In this document: positions 24,112 through 32,839 of the stretch, in pieces
How positions within the stretch are numbered: the first letter of the stretch is position 1
How the letters are laid out: every line of letters begins with the position of its first letter
Origin: Arthrobacter_B citreus
GTDB lineage: Bacteria > Actinomycetota > Actinomycetes > Actinomycetales > Micrococcaceae
Length of the DNA stretch: 64,000 nt
Strand: one strand, 5' to 3'
NCBI RefSeq assembly: GCF_042429235.1
Contig: NZ_JBHMBA010000008.1
Notes under the pieces: generated by a model
Seen by the model: only the letters and a program-made list of their open reading frames with translations
Databases searched by the model: none
Told to the model about the DNA's origin: nothing
Made by a program: the position numbers and the translations under genes

Positions 24112-25389
24112 CTACCGCTCAACCAGTTCGGGCACCAGCCCTGTCCGGGTGGAGACCGGCCGCCCGGCTTGGATCACCATTGCAATGGATGAGTCCGGAT
24201 CGGCGAGCACTGTGACGTCTTCAAGCGGATTCTCGTTGACGATGAGCAGGTCGGCGATGGCACCGGCTGTCACCACGCCCAGCTTCCCTTCAAACCCCAT
24301 CAGCTCGGCCGCAGTGATCGTGGCCGAGCGCAGTACTTCCTGTGCCGTCTGTACCCGGGCGCGGATGCGGAACTCCTCGCTTTGATGAATCTGCATGGCA
24401 CCGAGCAAATCGGTGCCGAAGACGATCTTGACCCCGCCTTTGTTGGCGCGGTCCAAGGCATCGAGTCCGGCGTGAAGGACGGTGTCCACCTTCTCCCGGC
24501 TTGCAGCGGGGAGGCCCGCCGCCTCACCGTCGGCCTTGAGGCGTTCGTACGTGATGAGGGTGGGCACGAGGTACGCCTCGTTTGCGACAAACAAGCTGAC
24601 GCTCTCATCATCAATCAGGTTGCCGTGTTCGATGCAGCGAACGCCCAGCCGCAATCCGCGGTTGACTGCCCTGGCCGTATAAGCATGCCCGCAGACATAA
24701 CGGTTGGCGGCCTCTGCCTCCTCGACGACGGCAAGGATCTCACTTTCGGAGAACTGGGTTGAGTCCACCCGGTCGGTCGGTGAAGCCACTCCTCCGGACA
24801 GCATGACCTTAATATGGTGCGCACCCGTGCGCAGCTGGTCCCTGGCGGCCTTTCGGACAGCGTCCACGCCGTCGCAGACAATGCCGATGGAAGGGCAGCA
24901 TTGGTGCGGGTCAATCGTGTTCGTACCCATCGAACGCATGTCCCCATGCCCGCCGGACTGGGAAAGTGCCTTGCCGCCAAAGACAACCCGCGGACCCTCG
25001 AAAAGGCCCTCTTCGACGGCCATGGCGACTCCGAAATCGGCGCCGGCCACGTCCCTGACGGTGGTGAAACCGCGGCGCAGCATAGCGCTCAAGTTCCGGG
25101 CAGTATGGGCGGCCACATAGGTGGGCGACCAGGTGGCCATTTCACCAAGATCAGCGGTGGCAGCCGTTACATGCACATGGCCGTCGATCAGCCCGGGCAT
25201 CACATACTTCCCGGCGGCATCGACGACGTCCCACTCCCGAGAGGAGTACTCGGCGGGTATGTTGGAGATCGGCCCTACCCAAGTAATTAGCCCATTCTCA
25301 ATGAGAATACTGCGCCCTGGTGAAACAGTGCCCGCTGAAATATCCAGGACACTGGCGTTCTTGATGTGTAATTGCGCGGTTTCCGGCAC
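24112..25389 (-). CDS. Amidohydrolase-family protein (prolidase/imidazolonepropionase-like)
   Basis: 425 residues. IDGHVHVTAA supplies the HxH ligands. The following RRGFTTVRDVAGADFG, HHIKVMLSGGVASPT (candidate carbamylated lysine), YVCGHAYTARAV, CIEHGNLID and IVFGTDLLGAM fit the group of imidazolonepropionase-related amidohydrolases that includes Xaa-Pro and Xaa-Arg dipeptidases. Cytoplasmic. It starts at GTG with AGAGGAG ahead. It is divergent from the RpiR-type regulator gene and shares a symmetric operator with it, so it is probably a member of that small regulon with the symporter. Substrate unknown. Confidence 0.88.
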   Translation of the reverse strand: MPETAQLHIKNASVLDISAGTVSPGRSILIENGLITWVGPISNIPAEYSSREWDVVDAAGKYVMPGLIDGHVHVTAATADLGEMATWSPTYVAAHTARNLSAMLRRGFTTVRDVAGADFGVAMAVEEGLFEGPRVVFGGKALSQSGGHGDMRSMGTNTIDPHQCCPSIGIVCDGVDAVRKAARDQLRTGAHHIKVMLSGGVASPTDRVDSTQFSESEILAVVEEAEAANRYVCGHAYTARAVNRGLRLGVRCIEHGNLIDDESVSLFVANEAYLVPTLITYERLKADGEAAGLPAASREKVDTVLHAGLDALDRANKGGVKIVFGTDLLGAMQIHQSEEFRIRARVQTAQEVLRSATITAAELMGFEGKLGVVTAGAIADLLIVNENPLEDVTVLADPDSSIAMVIQAGRPVSTRTGLVPELVER

Positions 25390-25453
25390 GGTGCTCCTCT
25401 AAGGGTGGTCTGGCTCATTCCTTACCCCGATAGTCACAATAATTAACGAAAGA

Positions 25454-25469
25454 TGCAACAGATGTTGCA
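25454..25469. promoter_or_regulatory. Perfect 7-2-7 palindrome, probable RpiR-regulator operator (copy 1)
   Basis: TGCAACA-GA-TGTTGCA between the divergent amidohydrolase and regulator genes, 15 bases before the regulator start. A near copy stands ahead of the symporter gene. Confidence 0.65.
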
Positions 25470-25483
25470 GAGGTGAAACAGCG

Positions 25484-26332
25484 TTGTTACAGATCGCAGA
25501 CTGGTTCGAAGGCCTGGCTCTTGGAAGAAAGGCAAGTCCGGGCATAGAGGCAGTCCTCCAGGTGCTGCGCAGCGATACCGGTCCTGCGTCCTTCATGTCG
25601 ACCCAGGATGTCGCTTCGAGGGCGAACGTCAACGTCGCGACAGTTGTCCGTGCCGCCCAGTTCCTGGGCTTCTCGGGGTGGTCTGCGCTCAAATCCGAGT
25701 TACGGCACCGCTACCTCGCCTCCCTGACGGCCGAAAAACTACTGAACGAACGCCCGTTTCCCGCGTCGGGCCTTGCCGGCACGTCACTGGCTTTGGATGC
25801 CCAAAGCATGTCCAGGCTGGCCTCTGCCGCAAGCACAGAACAGATTGCCCGCGCGGCGGCCATCCTCGCGTCGGCCCGGAGGGCCATCGTCCTTGCGACG
25901 GGAAGCTATGCGGCGGCGGGCTTTCAGCTGGCGCACATGGGGCAGTGGATGGGGCGTGACATCGAACTCCACACAGCAAACGGGACGTCCTTGGTCAATA
26001 GGCTGCGCATGCTGGGCCCGGGCGATGTGCTGGTGAGCTGCAACCTGTGGCGTGCGAGCAAATTCGTAGCCGAGGTGGTGAGGGTGGCCGAGCAGCGCGG
26101 GATCCGGATTCTGGCAATCGCGGACCGCCAGACCGGGATCACGGACCTGGCCGAAGAAGCGCTCATCGTGCCCAGCGAAGGCATGAGTTTTATGCCGTCC
26201 ACTGTCGGGGCAGTTGCGGTGGTCCAGGCGCTCCTTGCGGAACTCGCTTCGATCGACCCGACCCGAACCATGGCTGCCTTGAAGGACACCGAGGAGCTTT
26301 GGGCCGAGCTCGATCTTGTGGATCCAGCCTGA
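25484..26332 (+). CDS. RpiR/MurR-family transcriptional regulator (HTH + SIS)
   Basis: 282 residues. The N-terminal RpiR-type helix-turn-helix, about residues 20-75, includes MSTQDVASRANVNVATVVRAAQ (recognition helix about 48-56) and FLGFSGWSALKSELR. A SIS sugar-isomerase-like sensor domain covers about 125-255, with a phosphosugar-binding-type VLATGSYAAAGFQLAHMGQ and GDVLVSCNLWRASKFV. Such proteins usually sense phosphosugars, though neighbours here offer no kinase. Starts at TTG 25484 downstream of the palindrome. The genes on both sides (amidohydrolase, symporter) carry the same operator. Confidence 0.88.
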   Translation: MLQIADWFEGLALGRKASPGIEAVLQVLRSDTGPASFMSTQDVASRANVNVATVVRAAQFLGFSGWSALKSELRHRYLASLTAEKLLNERPFPASGLAGTSLALDAQSMSRLASAASTEQIARAAAILASARRAIVLATGSYAAAGFQLAHMGQWMGRDIELHTANGTSLVNRLRMLGPGDVLVSCNLWRASKFVAEVVRVAEQRGIRILAIADRQTGITDLAEEALIVPSEGMSFMPSTVGAVAVVQALLAELASIDPTRTMAALKDTEELWAELDLVDPA

Positions 26333-26386
26333 CATGCCGCCGGCTCCAGGCCAGCGCGGACAGGGCCGCGTCATATACAAAGATTG

Positions 26387-26402
26387 TGCAACATCTATTG
26401 CA
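26387..26402. promoter_or_regulatory. Probable RpiR-regulator operator (copy 2)
   Basis: TGCAACA-TC-TATTGCA, the same 7-2-7 architecture as copy 1 with one base changed in the arms, 75 bases upstream of the symporter start. Confidence 0.6.
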
Positions 26403-26476
26403 TATCGCGGTTGCTGAGGCGAGACTGCATTGAGTACCGGCGTTTTGGCCGGACGTCAGCGAGAGGTTTGCAACCA

Positions 26477-27913
26477 ATGCACGTTTTTATCCTCGTAGGT
26501 TATGTGCTGCTCATGGTCCTCATTGGGGCATGGTTTAGCCGGGCAAAAACAGTGGCCAGCGGCGACGATTTCATGCTTGCCGGCCGCTCCCTTCCGGCGC
26601 CTGTTCTGGCGGGAACCCTTTTGGCGACCTTTGTCGGATCCGGGTCCATCATCGGGGGAGCGAGCTTCGTCTACACCTACGGTCCCTTCGCCGGTATATT
26701 CTTTTTCGGCGGTACGGTGGCCGGTATTGTCTGCCTTTATTTCATGGCAACTAAGGTGCGGCGGCTGTCTCACCACACGATTCCGGAGATGCTTGAGGTC
26801 CGCTTTGGCACTCCGGTGCGGGTCACTGCAACAGTGATCATCCTCGTGGCATTCGTTGGTATTACCGCTTACCAGTTCACTGGTGCCGGTGCCATCCTCA
26901 GCGTGATCACACCGCTCAGCACAGCCCAGGGAACAGTTGTGGCCGCTGTCCTCATTACCTTCCTCGCCCTCGGCGGTGGATTAAAGTCTGTTGCGTGGAC
27001 CGACTTTGTATCAATCATCATGATCGTCGGTGCCTTGGTCGGCACTCTCGTTGTCCTGTTCATCAATGACGTGGGCGGCATTGGCGGTTACGTGGACCGT
27101 CTGGACCCGGCCCTGATGAAGCTCACCGGGTCGCTCACCCCGATCCAGCTGCTGGGCTACTTCCTGCCCCTGTTCCTCCTGATCCTCGGAGACCAGAATA
27201 TGCACCAGCGCCTGGCCGCCGGCAAGGACGAAGGAACCGCCCGAAAAGCGACCATGGTTTTCCTCGTTGGTGCGGTATTGCTTTTGGGAACAATCGTCCT
27301 GCTTGCTTCGGCATCCTCGTTCCTCCTTCCGGACATCGATCCCGGCCAGGCAATCCTTGGCCTCGCAGGAACGGACTTGGTGCCGCTGGGGATCGGAGGC
27401 CTTCTGCTTGCGGGAGCGTTCGCGCTGATTGTTACCACCGGCTCGTCCTACCTGCTCACCTGCTCCGGCAATATCGTCTACGACCTCGTCATGCAGCGCC
27501 GGAACGCGTCCAACGATCCCCGGAGGGCCCTGAAGCTCGGCCGCTGGGCTGTTGTCGCAGTAACGGTGTTCGCCTACGTACTGGGGCAATTCTTCCCCAG
27601 CGTGCTCGCACTGCAGATGTATGCCTACACCATGTATGGAGTGGCCATCACACCCGTGGTGCTGGCCGCATTGTTCTGGAAGCGTGCCACGTCGTGGGGC
27701 GCCATCGCGGGAATGGTTGTCGGAGGAATTGCCACCATTGTCTGGGAATCGTCCGGCAGGTCTGTGGACATCAACGCAGTCGTCGTTGCACTGCCGCTTG
27801 CCGTCCTCGCGCTGGTAATCGTCAGCCTGGCAACGGCTGGCCGTACACGGGGCGAGCACGGCACAGCCGCTCCCGCGGCCGCCACCTTCAGTGAGCGGGA
27901 GAACGCCCAGTAA
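26477..27913 (+). CDS. Sodium:solute symporter family transporter
   Basis: 478 residues from the ATG at 26477 (MHVFILVGYVLL), with GAGAGG upstream; the open frame before it contains the operator and is not coding. About 13 membrane helices with SSS marks: DDFMLAGRSLP, LLATFVGSGSIIGGASFVYTYG, GGLKSVAWTDF, and GDQNMHQRLAAGKDE. The C-terminal 30 residues are hydrophilic. It couples solute uptake to sodium. The regulatory link to the amidohydrolase suggests an amide, dipeptide or ureide-type solute, which is an inference. Confidence 0.9.
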   Translation: MHVFILVGYVLLMVLIGAWFSRAKTVASGDDFMLAGRSLPAPVLAGTLLATFVGSGSIIGGASFVYTYGPFAGIFFFGGTVAGIVCLYFMATKVRRLSHHTIPEMLEVRFGTPVRVTATVIILVAFVGITAYQFTGAGAILSVITPLSTAQGTVVAAVLITFLALGGGLKSVAWTDFVSIIMIVGALVGTLVVLFINDVGGIGGYVDRLDPALMKLTGSLTPIQLLGYFLPLFLLILGDQNMHQRLAAGKDEGTARKATMVFLVGAVLLLGTIVLLASASSFLLPDIDPGQAILGLAGTDLVPLGIGGLLLAGAFALIVTTGSSYLLTCSGNIVYDLVMQRRNASNDPRRALKLGRWAVVAVTVFAYVLGQFFPSVLALQMYAYTMYGVAITPVVLAALFWKRATSWGAIAGMVVGGIATIVWESSGRSVDINAVVVALPLAVLALVIVSLATAGRTRGEHGTAAPAAATFSERENAQ

Positions 27914-27998
27914 GCGCGGGTACGCTCAGGGGCTGTCCTGATCACGCTGGCTACCCTGCGGATGGCGTTGCGGATGCTCGACGGCGGAGCCCGGCGAA

Positions 27999-29138
27999 CT
28001 AGAGGTTGCCGGTGGCGATCTTCAGCATGCGGCGCAGCGGCTCCGCGGCGCCCCACAGCAGCTGGTCGCCGATGGTGAAGGCGCTGATGTATTCCGGACC
28101 CATTTCCAGCTTGCGGATCCGGCCCACGGGGATGTCCAGGGTTCCGCTGACGGCCACCGGGGTCAGCTGGGCCATGGATGCTTCCTTGGTGTTGGGCACG
28201 ACCTTGGCCCACTCGTTATCAGCTGCGATGATGCGTTCGATCTCGGCAACCGGAAGGTCCTCGGTCAGCTTGAGGGTCAGAGCCTGCGAGTGGGAGCGCA
28301 TGGCGCCGATCCGGACACACAGGCCGTCAAACGGAATCCGGCCTTCGGTTTCGCGGCCCAGGATCTTGTTGGTTTCCGCTCCGGCTTTCCACTCCTCCTT
28401 GGACTGGCCGTTGCCCAGGTCCGCATCGATCCAGGGGATCACGGATCCGGCCAGGGGCACGCCGAACTGGGAGGAATCCATATCCGGGTTCTTTTGCTGG
28501 GCCAGGACGGCGCGGTCGATGTCCAGGATGGCGGAGGAAGGATCCGCAAGGTTGCCGGCGACGGCCGAATGCAGTGATCCGAACTGGTTCAGCAGCTCGC
28601 GCATGTGGCGGGCACCGCCGCCCGATGCCGCCTGGTACGTCATGGAGGTGCCCCATTCCACCAGGCCGTTGCGGAACAGCCCGCCCAGTCCCATCAGCAT
28701 GCAGGAGACCGTGCAGTTGCCGCCCACGAAGTTCCGGACTCCGCGGGCCAGTCCGGCGTCAATGACGTCCCGGTTCACTGGGTCCAGGACGATGATCGAA
28801 TCCGCATCCATGCGCAGAGTGGACGCCGCGTCAATCCAGATCCCGTCCCAGCCGGCGTCGCGCAGCTTGGGGTAGACCTCGGAGGTGTAGCCGCCGCCCT
28901 GGGCGGTGACGATGATCGGCAGTTTCGCCAGCGTCTCGACGTCGTACGCGTTCTGGAGTTCCCCCGCACCCCCGGCGAAGGACGGCGCGGCGCCCCCGGC
29001 ATTGGAGGTGGAGAAGAACACGGGGTTGATCAGGCCAAAGTCGCCTTCGTCCTGCATGCGCTGCATGAGGACGGAACCGACCATGCCCCGCCAACCGACG
29101 AAGCCAACGCTGGGGACGGGGGTAGCTGCGAAAGTCAT
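27999..29138 (-). CDS. asd: Aspartate-semialdehyde dehydrogenase, proteobacterial type
   Basis: 379 residues. VGFVGWRGMVGSVLMQRM, NPVFFSTSNAG, FVGGNCTVSCMLMGLGG with the catalytic cysteine, YQAASGGGARHMRELL, GQSKEEWKAGAETNKIL and AFTIGDQLLWGAAEPLRRML align along their whole length with the Escherichia coli enzyme. The usual actinobacterial Asd is a shorter, different subfamily. It makes aspartate semialdehyde for lysine, threonine and methionine. It is the third gene of thyA-dfrA-asd, nine bases after dfrA. The lysC partner is not next to it. Confidence 0.95.
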   Translation of the reverse strand: MTFAATPVPSVGFVGWRGMVGSVLMQRMQDEGDFGLINPVFFSTSNAGGAAPSFAGGAGELQNAYDVETLAKLPIIVTAQGGGYTSEVYPKLRDAGWDGIWIDAASTLRMDADSIIVLDPVNRDVIDAGLARGVRNFVGGNCTVSCMLMGLGGLFRNGLVEWGTSMTYQAASGGGARHMRELLNQFGSLHSAVAGNLADPSSAILDIDRAVLAQQKNPDMDSSQFGVPLAGSVIPWIDADLGNGQSKEEWKAGAETNKILGRETEGRIPFDGLCVRIGAMRSHSQALTLKLTEDLPVAEIERIIAADNEWAKVVPNTKEASMAQLTPVAVSGTLDIPVGRIRKLEMGPEYISAFTIGDQLLWGAAEPLRRMLKIATGNL

Positions 29139-29147
29139 GGTCCCAGT

Positions 29148-29849
29148 TTAGGGCAGGACTGCCTGGCCGTCCTGATCGGTGACGTCATCCGAAGGCTTCT
29201 GTGGGCGGACCCACACGGCTATCCGGAAGGAGGTGCCGTTGGCTGCCGTGTGCCAGTCCTCCGCGGGGCTGACGGCGGCGAACGTCCACTCCGGGCCAAG
29301 CCGGGGTGCGTAAGTGTCACCCTCGACGCTTGTCTGGATCACGGTCACCACGGCGGCGTCCGCAAACGGCAAGGCCGCCTCATACAACTGCGCACCGCCC
29401 ACAATCCAGATTTGCTCCCCGCCGGGGCTGTGGCGTGCCGTGTCCAGCGCCTGTTCCAGGGAGGAAACGACGACGGCGCCGGACGGCGAAATCTCATCGG
29501 CAAGCGTTTCGCTCGAGCTCACCACGATGTTGGTGCGGCCCGGCAGCGGACGGTAAGCGGGTGGGAAAGACTCCCACGTCCGCCGTCCCATGATGACCGG
29601 GTGCCCCGCGGTGGCCGCCTTGAAATGCGCCAGGTCTTCGGGCAGGTGCCACGGCATCCCACCATCGCGCCCAATAACGCCGTCCAGGGTTTGGGCCCAA
29701 ATCAGGCCCACCAGCGGCCCGGCCGTCCCCGGCGTTCCGGCCGTCCCCGGCGTTCCGGCCGATGCCAGCGCGGAGGATAGGTCCAGGCCTTCGGCGGATC
29801 CTTCCCCCGCGACGGGGAAATAGCGGTTGCCTTTAACGGATGAACTCAA
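29148..29849 (-). CDS. dfrA: Dihydrofolate reductase with N-terminal extension
   Basis: 233 residues from a TTG at 29849 with GAGAGG nine bases before it. The core starts near residue 50: VGLIWAQTLDGVIGRDGGMPWHLPEDLAHF (split motif: GVIGRDGGMPW, LPEDLAHFK), MGRRTWESFP and IWIVGGAQLYEAAL. It reduces dihydrofolate produced by ThyA encoded 13 bases upstream. The first 50 residues are extra compared with a normal 160-170 residue DHFR and include a GTPGTAGTPGTAG stretch encoded by an 18-bp tandem duplication. A later start, for instance at a valine just before the core, cannot be excluded. The frame extends on into thyA but that part is a shadow. Confidence 0.9.
   Translation of the reverse strand: MSSSVKGNRYFPVAGEGSAEGLDLSSALASAGTPGTAGTPGTAGPLVGLIWAQTLDGVIGRDGGMPWHLPEDLAHFKAATAGHPVIMGRRTWESFPPAYRPLPGRTNIVVSSSETLADEISPSGAVVVSSLEQALDTARHSPGGEQIWIVGGAQLYEAALPFADAAVVTVIQTSVEGDTYAPRLGPEWTFAAVSPAEDWHTAANGTSFRIAVWVRPQKPSDDVTDQDGQAVLP
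29721..29760 (-). repeat. 18-bp tandem duplication in the dfrA 5' coding region
   Basis: Two perfect copies of GGCCGTCCCCGGCGTTCC (29721-29738 and 29739-29756) plus a GGCC partial copy. It encodes a GTPGTA repeat in the linker ahead of the DHFR core. Confidence 0.9.
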
Positions 29850-29862
29850 GGGGTTGCGCCTC

Positions 29863-30666
29863 TCACACTGCAATCGGAGCTTTGATGCCCGGGTGGTGGC
29901 GGTAATCGAGGACCTCGAAGTCTTCCAAGGTGTACTCGAAAATCGACTCCGGTTTCCGGGCCAGGCGCAGCTGCGGGTAGGGGTAGGGCTCACGGCTCAG
30001 CTGCTCGCGGACCTGGTCCACGTGGTTGTCGTAGATGTGGACATCTCCTCCGGTCCAGACAAACTCGCCCGGTTCCAGGCCGGTCTGCTGCGCCACCATC
30101 AGGGTCAGCAGCGCGTAGGAAGCGATGTTGAACGGAACACCCAGGAACAGGTCCGCCGAACGCTGGTAGAGCTGGCAGGACAGCTTGCCGTCGGCCACAT
30201 AGAACTGGAACATGGCGTGGCACGGCGGAAGGGCCATGTTGTCCACCTCGGCGGGATTCCAGGCCGTGACAATGTGCCGGCGGGAATCCGGATTGGTCCG
30301 GATGCTCTCGACCACCTTGGCGATCTGGTCGATGGAACCGCCGTCCGGGGTCGGCCAGGAGCGCCACTGGACGCCGTAGACCGGGCCGAGCTCCCCGTCG
30401 TCATCCGCCCATTCGTTCCAAATGCTGACGCCGCGCTCCTGCAGCCAGCGCACGTTGGAATCGCCGCGCAGGAACCAGAGCAGTTCCAGGGCCACCGATT
30501 TGAAGTGCACCCGCTTGGTGGTGATCAGCGGAAAGGAATCCCGCAGGTCAAAGCGCATTTGGCGGCCGAACACGCTGCGCGTGCCGGTGCCGGTGCGGTC
30601 GGATTTTTGCGTCCCGTGCGCCATGACGTCGTGGAGCAGGTCTTCGTACGGGGTAGGAATAGTCAC
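29863..30666 (-). CDS. thyA: Thymidylate synthase (ThyA)
   Basis: 267 residues, standard length. RTGTGTRSVFGRQMRFDL, the dUMP/folate-binding LRGDSN, LGPVYGVQWRSW, LPPCHAMFQFYV with the catalytic cysteine, and CQLYQRSADLFLGVPFNI are all intact, ending FEVLDYRHHPGIKAPIAV. It converts dUMP and methylene-tetrahydrofolate to dTMP and dihydrofolate. First gene of the thyA-dfrA-asd unit. Confidence 0.98.
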   Translation of the reverse strand: MTIPTPYEDLLHDVMAHGTQKSDRTGTGTRSVFGRQMRFDLRDSFPLITTKRVHFKSVALELLWFLRGDSNVRWLQERGVSIWNEWADDDGELGPVYGVQWRSWPTPDGGSIDQIAKVVESIRTNPDSRRHIVTAWNPAEVDNMALPPCHAMFQFYVADGKLSCQLYQRSADLFLGVPFNIASYALLTLMVAQQTGLEPGEFVWTGGDVHIYDNHVDQVREQLSREPYPYPQLRLARKPESIFEYTLEDFEVLDYRHHPGIKAPIAV

Positions 30667-30755
30667 CGCACCAGTCTAGTTGTTTCCCGTCCCGCACGAA
30701 GGATTGGTCCGCCGGAGTGAATATCCCCTCATCTGCACGAAGGATGGGGACATGG

Positions 30756-31277
30756 CTACGCGGAGAGCTCGGCCACCACGCGGCGGTAACGACGCTTGGC
30801 CAGCAGCCCGGCCCCGCCCATCGCGGCCAGGAACCCCAGCGTGGGCAGCGCAAACAGCAGGACCGAGCCGTCCGGCGACAGGAACCAGCCGCGCAGGCTG
30901 ATCCAGCCCACCAGCAGGGACAAGTCCACAGCTGTCAGGGCGAGGAAATACAACGTTGCATCCATGCCGGCCTGTTGGTGCACCTGCTCGTCAACGCCGG
31001 CCGGAGCGGCGTTGTTGAGCGGAAAAGGTCGGATAATCAGTGCTGTTACATACAGGAACACGAGCAAACCGGCAGACAGCAGCGGGCCGAAGAACACCGT
31101 CCCGAAGGACTTCTCCTCATAGCGGTCCGCGGTGCCGGAGCCATCCCAGTGCACCGGCAGGCGCTCCGGCAGCGAGGGCCAGGCGGCTGCTCCCACTCCT
31201 GCCACCAGAACCACTATGAGTCCGGCGGCCAGGTACCAGCCGGGATGGACGCCCGGAACAGCGGCGTCCCGGCTCAC
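30756..31277 (-). CDS. DUF1648-domain membrane protein
   Basis: 173 residues, four membrane segments. The DUF1648 signature WPSLPERLPVHWDGSGTADRY follows the first helix, as in SdpI-type immunity/signal proteins, although the SdpI C-terminal part is absent. Function unknown. Its start is only five bases after the ferritin stop, so it is the downstream partner in a ferritin operon. The adjacent 30667-30755 gap holds two copies of GCACGAAGGAT (30694 and 30735). Confidence 0.8.
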   Translation of the reverse strand: MSRDAAVPGVHPGWYLAAGLIVVLVAGVGAAAWPSLPERLPVHWDGSGTADRYEEKSFGTVFFGPLLSAGLLVFLYVTALIIRPFPLNNAAPAGVDEQVHQQAGMDATLYFLALTAVDLSLLVGWISLRGWFLSPDGSVLLFALPTLGFLAAMGGAGLLAKRRYRRVVAELSA

Positions 31278-31282
31278 AGCTT

Positions 31283-31810
31283 TCAGAGGGCTCCGCCGGC
31301 AGCCTCGGGAGCGCCGGCGTCGTGCCCGCCGCCGTCGCCCACGCGTTCACGGGCCATGAAGTTCTCCAGATCGAAGAGGTTGTCCGCACGCTTGGCCACG
31401 GTCAGCAGCGTGGACATGGACGCCACTTCCTCCACCTGCTCCTTCAGGAACCACAGCATGAACTGCTCGCCCAGAGCGTCGCCCTCGGCCCGTGCCGCCG
31501 CGAAGAGGGCTTCGATCTGGCGCGTGACCTGCTGCTCCTGCTCCAGGGCCAGGGCGATGGGTTCCACCACGGAGCTGAAGTCGTTCCGCACTGCTGCCAC
31601 GCCCGGAATGCGCACGGGAAGATCCCGGTCCAGCATGTACTGCACCAGCATCATCGCGTGGTTGCGTTCCTCAACGGACTGCGCGTAGAAGTGGCGGGCC
31701 AGCTGCGGAAGGTCTTCGCCGTCGAAGAACACCGCCATCGCCACGTACTGCTGCGAGGCGTTGAATTCGTTGCCGATCTGGGCTTCAAGGAGTTCTGTGA
31801 AAGTTGTCAT
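31283..31810 (-). CDS. Ferritin (non-haem, BfrB-like)
   Basis: 175 residues. Ferroxidase-centre residues are visible in EFNASQQYVAMAVFF, HFYAQSVEERNHAMM and EQEQQVTRQIEALF; FLKEQVEEVASM supplies the later ligands. It should oxidise ferrous iron and store it in a 24-mer. A 20-residue glycine/alanine-rich tail (GDGGGHDAGAPEAAG) extends beyond the four-helix bundle. First gene of a two-gene unit with the DUF1648 protein. Confidence 0.93.
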   Translation of the reverse strand: MTTFTELLEAQIGNEFNASQQYVAMAVFFDGEDLPQLARHFYAQSVEERNHAMMLVQYMLDRDLPVRIPGVAAVRNDFSSVVEPIALALEQEQQVTRQIEALFAAARAEGDALGEQFMLWFLKEQVEEVASMSTLLTVAKRADNLFDLENFMARERVGDGGGHDAGAPEAAGGAL

Positions 31811-31874
31811 GCGCCCACCCTAGGGCCCTGCCGGTTCCGGAAAAAGCACGGTTAGGCTTAGCTTCCCGCCCTCA

Positions 31875-32834
31875 TCAGTCGTCAAAAGCGCGGAACCGCT
31901 CCAGGGATACGATTCTTCCCTCGTCCGCGGCGCTGACCTGGCAAATGACAGCCTCGCCCGGGGCAAGATACGGATCCTTGGACGGCAGGCCAATGGACAG
32001 TCCGGTGGGCATGTGCCGGCCCAGGACCTCAAAAACCAGCGGAAGCACCGGCCGGTGGGTACACAGCACCACGGGCTTGCCCTTGTCGATCTGCGCCTCC
32101 ACCGCGTTGCGCGCCTTGCCCGGCTTGCGTTTGGCGCTGCGTTCGGTGATCGCATCAACGGTCTTGAACTTCACGGAACGTGCCTTCACATAGGGGCGCA
32201 CCGTTTGCACGCACCGGACCCAGGGACTGGACACCACCCGGTCCGGAAGCCAAGCGGCCAGCAGCCGGGACACCGCCTGCGCCTGACGCAGTCCGGTGGC
32301 CGCAAGCGGCCGGTCACCCTCGGCGCGGGTCCAGGAAGAACGGGGCTTCGCCTTGGCATGACGGACAATAATCAGCGGCCAGGTTCGGAGCCTGTCCTCG
32401 GCATGCGCCTCTTCGAGGGCATGCAGGGGAAGCCGGTCGGAGGGATTGGTCAGCTCGGCGTGGGCCTCGGCGGGGCTGCACCAGCGGACCCCGTCCACCT
32501 CCCGGCCATCCGGCTCCGGCTTGCCGTCCTGGATCCGGCCAGCCCAGTAGTGCACAATCTTCATCCCCGATGCCACGGGGTAGATGGTGGCGGGAAGCGG
32601 AATGCCCAGGCGGATGCCCACCCCGGCTTCCTCCCGCACCTCGCGCACGGCACACTCCGGAGTGGTTTCGCCGTCGTCGAGCTTGCCCTTGGGCCAGGAC
32701 CAGTCCTTGTACCGCGGACGGTGGATCATGAGGACCTCGAGCTGGCCGTTCCGCGTACGCCAGCACAACGCCCCGGCGGCCACCACCTTGATGTCCGGGG
32801 GCGCCTCGGTTGACGTTTCAGGGTCAGAGGACAT
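31875..32834 (-). CDS. MutT1-like NUDIX hydrolase with C-terminal histidine-phosphatase domain
   Basis: 319 residues from the ATG at 32834. N-terminal NUDIX domain with box GKLDDGETTPECAVREVREEAGV read as GX5EX7REVREEAG, then a histidine-phosphatase domain from about residue 165 starting LIIVRHAKAK (RHG motif variant) and with a second histidine in LCTHRPVLPL. Mycobacterial MutT1 has this two-domain layout and clears 8-oxo-dGTP and diadenosine polyphosphates. It follows ppk by five bases, and the neighbour supports a role with polyphosphorylated nucleotides. A TTG at 32843 that overlaps the ppk stop is an alternative start. Confidence 0.9.
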   Translation of the reverse strand: MSSDPETSTEAPPDIKVVAAGALCWRTRNGQLEVLMIHRPRYKDWSWPKGKLDDGETTPECAVREVREEAGVGIRLGIPLPATIYPVASGMKIVHYWAGRIQDGKPEPDGREVDGVRWCSPAEAHAELTNPSDRLPLHALEEAHAEDRLRTWPLIIVRHAKAKPRSSWTRAEGDRPLAATGLRQAQAVSRLLAAWLPDRVVSSPWVRCVQTVRPYVKARSVKFKTVDAITERSAKRKPGKARNAVEAQIDKGKPVVLCTHRPVLPLVFEVLGRHMPTGLSIGLPSKDPYLAPGEAVICQVSAADEGRIVSLERFRAFDD

Positions 32835-32839
32835 GGGTA

